Below, piece after piece: positions 12,201 to 18,543 of a stretch of DNA of 27,978 nucleotides. Numbering within the stretch: the first letter of the stretch is position 1; each line of letters begins with the position of its first letter. The notes under the pieces were generated by a model. The model did no database searches and was not told the DNA's origin. It saw nothing but the letters and a program-made list of their open reading frames with translations. Source of the stretch: Apostichopus parvimensis (lineage: Eukaryota > Echinodermata > Holothuroidea > Aspidochirotida > Stichopodidae); contig KN883705.1 of assembly GCA_000934455.1 (NCBI GenBank), positions 49,504-77,481 of the forward strand, read 5' to 3'. The position numbers and the translations under genes are program-made.

Positions 12201-15200
12201 AAATGTCAAGCCTTAAAGGTCAACATTGGTTTACTGTACCTGCCACCTTCCCCCCCCCCCCCCCCTCCCTATAAAATATGCCAAAGGAATAAAATAATAC
12301 TTTTAGGGCATCTGTTAGCACCACTCTCTGAGCTTCGCAATCTCTCGTTGAAAGATTAAGTGCTCTCTGATTTAACCCTCTTCAATTTCCAGAATAGAGT
12401 TTGAGTGTAGTTGGAACCAAAAAGGGGGAGACTTCTTTTAACAAACGTACAAATGTTTGGATCATTAATGTACTGATACGTTAAAATTAAAATGTTCATC
12501 CTCTATTGCCTCCCAAGTAAGCTAGAAAGGTCACACAATTACTTTTAACAAATTATGGTTAATTTCAAACCAGCAATATTTTCTCTCGCTGAGACAGTTT
12601 TTGTTTTCTAATTTAACAGACCTGAAAAAATATAAGAATAATCTACGCTGCTGGGAGCAGATGCTATCGATAAGAAAATTGGACAATTTTGACAGTTTCT
12701 AATGAGCACGCTACAAATTGGTGTAATATATAGTAGGCCTAACTTTATACTGCCCTATAAGTATGCATTCTTTTAACCTTAACCTGATCGAATCCCTGGC
12801 AGTTTTTTAATTTTTAATTTTTATTTTTTTCGAATCTGTGGAAATACCTCTTTGACAGAGTTCTAGACTAGTCTAATCATAAAGCTGTTGGCCAAACTGG
12901 AAAGATTGATTTACATTTTCATTTAAATTCATAACAAAAAGGATATTTATCTCTCAATAAATCCGCCTCTTCCCTCTTGACCTCCTCTTGTTGTTGGCAG
13001 ATGAGATATCGAAGCCCCCGGACCCATTCCCGGCATTCGTCCTTGGAGTCCGTTATCAGATCCATGGAATCCCATCCGGTCCCGTGAATGATAGAGAAAC
13101 AACTGATGTCGTTGTTTTGGTGGTTGTACATGACGTATTTCCTGAAAGCTTCTGTGTTGGCGCCCTCTCTCACTTCTTTCACTGAACGGACCGAAACTGA
13201 GTGTTCAAAGAGCAGAGAGGGTCAAAGTTTCCCTCGACGTTTCTTCGGTAATGACCTCAGTTTGCACAATTATCAGCGAAAGTGAGGTATAAAATTAACG
13301 CTGTTGACCAGAGATTTCTATCACTGGAAAAATGGCCGGGTTGATTTTTTCAATCTAAGTCATCACCAAAAGGAGATGGACCTTCAGTAGTTACAATAAA
13401 CAGTTATAGAACAGTCCCATGTAGCCAGGCCGAGAAAACAGGAGAAACTGTTACCATCTTCCTCCCTCCGTACAAACTACTATGCCCTGATCCTTCCCCT
13501 TCCCCCCCCCCCCCAAAAAATTATTTTCACAAATACTTCACAAGTAACAAGAACAGATCAATTAGCACATCCCCTTCTTAAATTGTTGGTGCCCCTCCTT
13601 AACTTCTTGCTGCCATTCTTAAATTGTTGGTGCCCCTCCTTATAAGTCTTGGGGCCCCTCCTTGAATTCATTGTGCCCCTCCTTAACTTCTTACTGCCCA
13701 TTCTTAAATTGTTGGATGCCCCTCCTTATAATTCTTGGAGCCCCTCCTTGAATTTATTGTGCCCCTCCTTGAATCCTTTTTTCCCCTCCTTAAATTGTTG
13801 ATGCCCCTCCCAACTTTGATACTCCTACAGGATGATGCCTCAAACTTAGTCGCTTCCAAGATGACGATTCATCGGGGGGGGGTCTATACTAACGTACTTC
13901 CATAAGATGATAAACTTTGATATAGCTCACAGTATTTTATGACTACCTGGAAAAGGTTTCATCCGTGGTAAAGTCCATCAAGATTTCAAAATCAAATTTA
14001 CATACTAAATTAACTGTAGCTGCTAAATTTATTCCTTTAGCAAACATCGTTACAACCTGAAGGAGAATCCGTGATAGAGTCATGAGGCGGTATAAAATAC
14101 AAGACCGCAAAAATGAAAACCTGTCAAACAGGAAATAACGGTTTCTCATACGGCACACGGGTTGATGAACTCAATAAATTTTCCCCCAAAGCAAAATTTT
14201 GACCCAAATTTCATGACAAATTGGCTTCAATAGGTTCAAATTATTGCACATATTTTGATATTTTAAATATTGCTCGAGGGATAAGGTGAAAATAGAGTAA
14301 AGATCATCCCCAATGTTGAATCTAGCTCAGTAGCGTGTGCACAATGGTGTGTAGGGTGGAGGGGGTTGCTTCCCTATCCCGGTTGGAATCCTGTACGCAC
14401 CACTGATTCAGTTAAGTATGAATCGCCATATCTGGATCTCCATGTATTTAATTCCCTTCACAAGCCTGCTATATTGCAGTATATGTGGATCATGTATTAA
14501 GGCAAACTTTCTCCACAACTTAATAATAGCCAGCTATTTGGTGTGTCCTCAAAAATTAGTTTACAAAGCTTACCAAGTATTATGTATGTATAATATGATA
14601 CAATTGTGCCATTACCAAAACACCTCACCCTCACCTCATCACACCCTCACCCCTACCCTCCTGCACCCACACCTCATGGTTGATTCCCTCCCTCACCCGT
14701 CACCGTTCCCTCACCCCATCACCCCCCCCCCCAACCCACATTCGTCGTTTGTGGGTGATAAATTATTTGTGACTCACTTTTGGCCTTGTTTCCCTTCTTT
14801 GACGGTTTCCACTTGATGAGGGTCCGACTCGAGTCCAGGTATAACGTCTTGACCGACGTCCGGTTCTGTCTCTTGATCTTGGTCACTGGGGTGCCCAGAC
14901 ACATATTGGAAAGACATTCTAGAAAAAGAAAAAAAGGTTGAAGGAAATATTAGCACATCAATCTCAGCTATAACGTTGTGCACATCGTAACAGACTCATA
15001 ATTAATAGAGGATGATGTAAACTGATACAAGGGCGACATCGTACATGATTACGACAATGTCCGCCCTGCTCACTTCAGAGACCGAACACGGGATTGAGAT
15101 TGGGCGGCATTGAAGGATTCGGAGCACCATGTCCATTGTAGCTGACACTGTCATCTGTGGTGGGACCTTGCACCCACAAAAATCACTGCTAGGAAGCTTA

Positions 15201-16061
15201 TTGTGCTTGGCCTGCACTTGGCCCACCCCTACCCGCTGGTGTCGGGGAGTCTGCACTTTCCTTACCCGGCGTCTTGCCCCCCCTTGTAGGTCATATGTGA
15301 ATCAAATTTTAATTTGATTAATTAAGATTTTAACAAATTAAAATAATAATGTTTGGTTAAGCTGCAAAATATAGTACCACTTTGAATCTAAGCAGTTCCC
15401 TCCACTTAACCAAAATTTGTCAAAGTGGTGGGTGTCACCTCTCCCCTCAGATGCCTCCTTTGGGCGAGTTAGCATCTTTAATAGTCCCCCACCCTCAAAC
15501 ATTCCACCACAGTATGATAAAGGTGGTTGCATGCCCCTTGACTCTGTGGGTGTCCCTTCCCTGCCCTACCTTCATCTCAGTACCAATTCAACTTTGGATC
15601 ATGTTTCACTTACTACTAATGTCATCATCGTCAGTGTTATCCCCCGCCTCTGTCTTGTGACCGGTCCAATAAGGGGACGGTTGAGATGAACTCAGCGAGG
15701 AGTAACCACCGCTCTCAGAGTCCTCGCTGTCGCAGGTGTCCCACTTGGGCAGCGGGCGACCGGTCCTGGGGCTGCTCTCGTGAGCCGCTTTGTGCTTGGC
15801 CTCGGCTGCCACGAGGTCGGAGGTGAAGTGATTCTCGGCCATGACGACGGCCGGGCTCTCTATCTCCAACTGGGGAGGAGACGTCTCCTTGGAAGAGCCG
15901 AATGAGAGATTTGAATTCTGGGAAGTGTCCTCATCATTCGTCTCCGACGGTTGGTCTTCCAGCGATGAGGAAAAGGATATACTCGAGTACCCGCTGGTCG
16001 AGGTAGTGGTCGTGGATTCTAAAGACAGTCTTGTTGTCATCAACATGTGGGGCTGTTCCAT
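6000..16061 (-). CDS. PLCH-like: Phospholipase C, eta-like, 5' part of gene (five exons joined)
   Basis: Phosphoinositide-specific phospholipases C cleave PtdIns(4,5)P2 into IP3 and diacylglycerol at membranes. I joined 16061-15614, 14918-14778, 13196-12947, 7400-7271 and 6273-6000. Every junction keeps the frame (phases 1, 1, 2, 0), giving 414 codons plus one base. Domain order is the PLC order: Ser/Asp-rich extension (1-149), PH domain (about 153-263), EF-hand region (about 281-414). Signs of the eta class are the PH strand LIKWKPSKKGNKAKI and the helix LLHKMNVNLSKRKVKQLF after EF-hand 1. PLC-delta and the catalytically dead PLC-like proteins are the alternatives. The X/Y catalytic barrel and C2 domain are not in the window, so activity cannot be judged. 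Introns are 695, 1581, 5546 and 997 bp; the third is of the minor AT-AC class. A further exon must lie left of the window, because exon 5 ends in phase 1 at a good donor. Confidence 0.88.
6328..6618 (-). mobile_element. tRNA-derived SINE, copy 1
   Basis: In minus orientation the head (6618-6550) looks like a tRNA of the Ser type: GTGGTGGCCAATTGGCTAAG holds the A box, and GGTTCGATTCC (6565-6555) is a perfect B box. Between them is an anticodon-like stem TTGGA/TCCAA. The body reads through CTCCACCCAGGGGTTAAATG. The 3' end folds as a hairpin around AGCGCTTT and AAAGCGCT and runs into an A/T-rich tail. A second copy about 90% identical by eye lies at 25651-25938 in the same orientation. It sits in intron 4 in the sense of the PLC gene, 54 bases from exon 5. 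It is too divergent in body and length to be a tRNA gene. Confidence 0.85.
6773..6815 (+). repeat. G-rich low-complexity tract in intron 4
   Basis: A GGGTTGGGATGGGGGAGGGG-type run continues as GGGGGA repeats. It has G-quadruplex potential on the plus strand, the template for the PLC gene. Confidence 0.7.
6946..7316 (-). repeat. Threefold tandem repeat containing the end of exon 4 and its donor
   Basis: A unit of about 105-155 bp occurs three times: 6946-7051, 7052-7206 and 7207-7316. On the plus strand each copy carries GTCAAAAGTGACACCCACCT, CAATTGTTT, and a GATTAACGTTCATC-like block. The rightmost copy includes the true exon 4 end and donor (junction 7270/7271). The other two carry copies of the donor at 7002/7003 and 7116/7117. 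The leftmost keeps the coding part intact (MNVKLSKRKVKQLFK). The middle one has insertions and an in-frame TGA. The intronic flank (TGTTGCATATTCATAAATGA) is duplicated along with the exonic part, so this is a DNA-level tandem duplication. Confidence 0.88.
7271..7400 (-). CDS. PLC eta-like exon 4 (EF-hand 1)
   Basis: The exon is 130 bp: one base and 43 codons. It opens after a U12-type branch site and an AC acceptor (7402-7401), and closes at AAG|GTGGGT (donor at 7270, phase 0). It encodes WLKAVFKSADKSGDGLLSMD followed by EVQRLLHKMNVNLSKRKVKQ-LFK. The loop DKSGDGLLSMDE (residues about 290-301) is a canonical EF-hand loop, with acidic or Ser residues at positions 1, 3, 5 and 9 and Glu at 12, so calcium binding is plausible. 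The following helix with NVNL-x-x-RKV is an eta-class hallmark. Tandem duplications flank it on both sides (7432-7764 and 6946-7258), and its 3' end has been copied into intron 4. Confidence 0.88.
7401..7422 (-). other. U12-type branch site and AC 3' splice site
   Basis: On the minus strand TTCCTTAAC (7422-7414) is the minor-class branch consensus. It is followed after 12 bases by the terminal AC at 7402-7401. The branch adenosine is then roughly 14 bases from the exon, inside the usual short U12 spacing. There is no AG between the in-frame TAA of the branch site and the Trp codon that the PLC alignment expects, so an AG acceptor would lose that Trp. Confidence 0.9.
7432..7764. repeat. Tandem duplication of 162-171 bp in intron 3
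   Basis: Copy 1 (7432-7593) and copy 2 (7594-7764) both run from TTTTACATAAGTTGCAAATC to GGAGATATACAT. They are nearly identical. The main difference is a short GTGT expansion in copy 2 (CAGCGTGTCTGTGTGTGT against CAGTGTGTGT), plus a few substitutions. The left edge is about 10 bases from the U12 branch site. Confidence 0.93.
10894..10955 (+). repeat. GAA/GAT trinucleotide repeat
   Basis: A purine-rich run of GAA and GAT triplets with interruptions, for example GAAGAAGATGAAGAAGAAGA. It would translate as Glu/Asp on the plus strand, but no gene supports this. It lies in the minor-class intron 3. Confidence 0.85.
11636..11685. repeat. 11-bp inverted repeat (stem-loop)
   Basis: TACCATGTTTC and GAAACATGGTA are perfect inverted arms 28 bases apart within intron 3. 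There is no T-run or known motif, and the function is unknown. Confidence 0.6.
12250..12265 (+). repeat. Poly-C run
   Basis: Sixteen C in a row. Similar runs occur at 8885-8895 and 13502-13514, so this genome tolerates many poly-C/poly-G tracts. Lengths may be unreliable in the assembly. Confidence 0.85.
12936..12946 (-). other. U12-type 5' splice site (AT-AC intron donor)
   Basis: Read on the minus strand, intron 3 begins ATATCCTTTTT. This matches the minor-spliceosome AT-AC donor consensus (ATATCCTTT) without a mismatch. The base before it ends exon 3 in phase 2. No GT donor consistent with the frame exists between the last linker codon and the in-frame TGA that follows. Confidence 0.9.
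12947..13196 (-). CDS. PLC eta-like exon 3 (second half of PH domain, linker)
   Basis: The acceptor is CACTCAG ending at 13197, after CTCTCTGCTCTTTG. The exon is 250 bp: two bases, 82 codons, two bases. The junction with exon 2 makes KAK-I-SVRSVKEVREG, which runs without a break through the middle of a PH domain. It goes on to CFSIIHGTGWDSMDLI and the final PH helix CREWVRGLRYLI with its usual Trp. A charged linker QQQEEVKREEADLLRD leads to the EF-hands. No GT donor fits: the first in-frame stop follows soon after, and no GTRAG is present before it. The exon instead ends at 12947, in front of a U12-type ATATCCTTT donor. Two left-over bases AA join C of exon 4 to give Asn. Confidence 0.87.
13571..13811 (+). 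repeat. About 21-bp minisatellite with 85-bp higher-order period
   Basis: About eleven copies are built on GCCCCTCCTTAAATTGTTGG, with the second half varying (AACTTCTTGC, TATAAGTCTTGG, GAATTCATTGT). The order of variants repeats: TTCTTAAATTGTTGG at 13616 returns at 13701, and the following TATAA and GAATT variants return in the same order. It lies in PLC intron 2 or its flank, about 375 bases from exon 3. Confidence 0.85.
14621..14740 (-). other. G-rich tract after exon 2 donor (possible quadruplex)
   Basis: The plus strand is a C-rich CACCCTCACC-like run ending in eleven C. On the gene strand 14737-14708 reads GGG, G11, GGGG, GGG with short loops. This fits a G-quadruplex motif and begins about 40 bases after the exon 2 donor. 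Intronic G-runs near donors often act as splicing enhancers (general knowledge); a role here is inference. Confidence 0.6.
14778..14918 (-). CDS. PLC eta-like exon 2 (first half of PH domain)
   Basis: The acceptor is a long T/C tract ending in CTAG at 14919; the donor is GTGAGT at 14777. The exon is 141 bp: two bases, 46 codons, one base. Joined to exon 1 it starts K-CLSNMCLGTPVTKIKR, the first strand of a PLC PH domain. It then reads SVKTLYLDSSRTLIKWKPSK, with the LYLD and IKWKP strands typical of PLC-eta and PLC-like PH domains. This domain positions the enzyme on membrane phosphoinositides in relatives. The basic patch KWKPSKKGNK is visible; lipid specificity is not predictable. The other minus-strand frame is also open here, but it lacks PH features and does not fit the phases. 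A G-rich stretch (14740-14621) begins 37 bases after the donor. Confidence 0.85.
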
Positions 16062-16068
16062 TCTATAA
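15614..16068 (-). CDS. PLC eta-like exon 1 (first coding exon)
   Basis: The acceptor is CTTCAG at 16074-16069, behind a pyrimidine-rich tract and a CTGAC branch-like site. Seven non-coding bases then lead to ATG at 16061-16059. The context is good (A at -3, G at +4), so I chose this start. It encodes 149 residues and one extra base; the donor is GTAAGT at 15613. The peptide is Ser/Thr-rich and acidic with no recognised fold, probably a disordered tail. It holds two related motifs, SGYSSISFSSS (23-33) and SGGYSSLSSS (117-126), and ends in an acidic NTDDDD run. GC content is well above that of the flanking introns. Its one-base overhang joins exon 2 in frame, which ties it to the PLC gene. An in-frame ATG at 16241 lies on the intron side of the acceptor and has poor context. 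One or more 5' UTR exons should lie to the right. Confidence 0.75.
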
Positions 16069-16231
16069 CTGAAGAATGACAGATGGAGGAGATTGTCAGT
16101 GTGTGGAATTGCTTCAAAACTAAAAACTGTATGCAATACTTTGGGATCAAATGTTACTAGGCACTGTGTCATTAAGTTAGGACTAACCTGCAGGGGCTGC
16201 AGTATAATCCTGCAGCTAAGCTGGTTAGGAT

Positions 16232-16315
16232 ATGTAATCATTAAGTAATTATGTAATCATTAAGTAATTATGTAATCATTTAGTAATTCAATGTAATCAT
16301 TTAGTAATCATTTAG
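16232..16315 (+). repeat. 19-bp tandem repeat, about four copies
   Basis: ATGTAATCATTAAGTAATT is repeated exactly at 16232-16250 and 16251-16269. Changed copies (TTAG for TAAG) follow to 16315, directly against the SINE head. Confidence 0.85.
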
Positions 16316-16316
16316 T

Positions 16317-16547
16317 GGAGTGTTAGCTCAGTGGTTAACGCCGGTGCCTTCCAATCATAAGGTCCCCGGTTCCAGTCACTCCAAGATTAATGTATGTCGT
16401 CCAGCTACAGAGTTGTTGACAATTGACAATTCATAATCATGGACGTTAAATATGAATGTCTTCGGTCAGCTTGTGGCTTTGATAAGCCAATGGCGCTTCT
16501 TCGCGAGTTCCTGCTTGCAGGAGGATCTAAAATACATACATACATAA
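16317..16547 (+). mobile_element. tRNA-derived SINE, second family
   Basis: The head 16317-16383 can be read as a tRNA cloverleaf. GGAGTG pairs with CACTCC at the ends. TAGCTCAGTGG (16324-16334) is the A box, and CCGGTTCCAGTC contains a B-box-like GGTTCCAGTC (16368-16377). A body of about 150 bp follows, with CAGCTTGTGGCTTTG, GCCAATGGCGCTTCTTCGCG and a CCTGCTTGCAGG hairpin. It ends in the simple repeat AAAATACATACATACATAA. This head, body and repeat-tail order is that of a SINE rather than a working tRNA gene. It shares no visible body with the other SINE. Confidence 0.75.
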
Positions 16548-18147
16548 CGTGTTTCACACAATACCTGTAGGCAAGGTAGTAACAGTACACATTAGGCACT
16601 ATACTATATCTATACTATATCTGTCCAGATAATCCCCAAAACTCACTGGTTTGGGGGATTTATGAGCAGGGATACTTACCTGTCTCCCCTCAACATCTGC
16701 ACTTTCTATCTACCTAAACTACACTACTGGAACGTTTTAACACTGCGCCCTCACTCACTTACTCTTCCTTCCTTCCTTGCAACAATAGACAAATTTAGCA
16801 TTTTTGCAGTTGTAATTTACAGAATATTTATTGCATTTAAATTCTGAGAGTCTATTTATAAGTGGTGAAATATTGATTTACTCCCGCATAACCCAATATT
16901 CATGCCACATACCATACTTATGCTATGATTGCCTCAAAAGTGAATTGTTTTCACACAGTACCCCTTCTCATTCTGCAGTCAATCTAAGATCCCACAAAAT
17001 TCTGGTCGAGGACCTGCCCAATATTGTCACTGCTATGTAATTTATTGCATCAAAGTGAATCTTGTTTTCACACACTCGCAGCTAATTGCCCCTAAATTGT
17101 CATGCTCAGGAGCCTACTGTACTTCTATGATCCCACGCCATTTCCAGCTGGCCAGAATTCTGGTCGAGGACCTGCCAAACAACAGTGATTGCCAAAAGAT
17201 ACTAGCAAACTTGGCCGATGTTACGTGAATTAGAAATGCTGACCTCTTTTCCAGGACACCCAGCCCCTATCACAACCCTATCCATTCCTCAAAACAAATA
17301 GCAATATAGGCAACCAAAAGATGATCAAATTGCACTGGCACGATCAAGTCCTTTAAAATGTTAGGCTGGCACACCAGTCAGTCCTACACTTTTGCGATTA
17401 TCCTAGCAAGAGCAAAGTACAACACAGTGAACACAATTTTTGCCTCACAGCAGCTAAATTCGGTCTAGTCTCATAACGTCTTCATATATACCTTGTCCTT
17501 AATGCCATAAACAATTCATTTTCCTTCTGACCAACTTACTTGATAATTATTGATCCGCAAAAACCTCATTGTAGATTGATCGTTAAACTCGCTTTGCAAG
17601 AAATGCGATGGTAAAAGGAGAAATACACGTAAACCGGAGTATAATAATGATCGTTGCCGATTTCTGGGAAAATGTAGCGGTGAATATCAAATGGTATATC
17701 CTGAACTGAGGAAACTTGATTCCCAGAGGAAACCAAGACTTGTAAGAACACATCCTCTACTGCAGGGTTGCAGGCCCTGGAAATATATGTTCTAATTTTA
17801 GGAGATGAAAAATACTAACTAGTTAATGCTACATTTTTCGCTCTACAGATGAGAGAGAAATATTGATCCTGATATAACCTAGTTAGGTCATTCCCTGTTT
17901 CTCTTTCAATATAAACTGTTATTTATCAATTTTGTGCTCAATATTTTAGTTTTGTAGGTTTTCTTTTCACCCCGTTTGAAGAAGAGCAAAAGTACTGAAT
18001 ATATTTGTATCAAAATTAAAGGTACATATTGCAAACATTAATGGATGCCAAACAGCTGACCCAGACGCGATAACAATCACTTTTCATTTATTTAAATTTT
18101 AACTACGCAACGCAGGAGAAGAAATTGCCTCTTAACCTAAAACAAAC
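16548..18147. other. No recognised gene (upstream of PLC exon 1)
   Basis: Probably 5' intron or intergenic DNA. The phrase TCTGGTCGAGGACCTGCC occurs twice (17002 and 17160), a short repeat of unknown origin. No exon is supportable. Confidence 0.55.
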
Positions 18148-18543
18148 ATGCAAAGCATGGCAAAGCATGTGCAAAGCACACTTCAAAGCATGTGCAAAGC
18201 ACACTGCAAAGCATGTACAAAGCACACTTAAAAGCAGGTGCAAAGTACACTCAAAAGCATGTACAAAGCACACTCCAAAGCATATGCAAAGCTTACTTCA
18301 AAGCATACATGTGCAAAGCACACTTCAAAGCATGTTCAAAGTATGTGCAAAGCACACTTCAAAGCATGTGCAAAGCACACTTCAAAGCATGTACAAAACA
18401 CACTCCAAAGCATGTGCAAAGCACACTTCAAAGCATACATGTGCAAAGCACACTTCAAAGCATGTACAAAGCACACTTCAAAGCATGTGCAGAGCACACT
18501 TCAAACCATGTGAAAGCACACTTCAAAGGAATGCTCAAAGCAA
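18148..18543 (+). repeat. 23-bp minisatellite, open in all three forward frames
   Basis: About 16-17 copies of CAAAGCATGTGCAAAGCACA-CTT are present, each with few changes. Because 23 is not a multiple of three and the unit has no stop, all three forward frames stay open and spell the same shifted peptide (CKAHFKACAKHTSKHVQSTL and so on). A 27-bp variant with CATACATG occurs at 18304 and again at 18434, exactly 130 bp apart, which suggests a higher-order unit that also includes an 11-bp half unit. I see no promoter, splice or homology evidence that it is translated. Confidence 0.93.

Larger units (their letters stand above)
7765..12935 (-). other. Body of minor-class intron 3
   Basis: No exon fits between exons 3 and 4: their joined phases and domain content are continuous. 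It holds a poly-C run, the GAA/GAT repeat, a C-rich patch near 10200-10350, a small stem-loop and a somewhat CpG-richer patch at about 9230-9400. No recognised coding sequence. Confidence 0.6.

Noticed and set aside
12919-12946. Exon 3 continuing to the stop near 12919 as the end of a short PH-only protein
   Set aside because: The continuing EF-hand exon joins in phase through perfect U12 signals; a PH-only end would be a coincidence. A minor retained-intron form cannot be excluded.
16062-16241. Start of the PLC protein at the upstream in-frame ATG (16241)
   Set aside because: A strong acceptor (CTTCAG, 16069) lies between, the ATG context is weak and the extra 60 residues have no PLC-like character.
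16317-16383. Functional tRNA gene
   Set aside because: Anticodon loop is irregular, the B box is imperfect, and a SINE body with a simple-repeat tail follows.
18148-18543. CRISPR-like array
   Set aside because: Repeats are contiguous with no unique spacers, and the genome is plainly eukaryotic.
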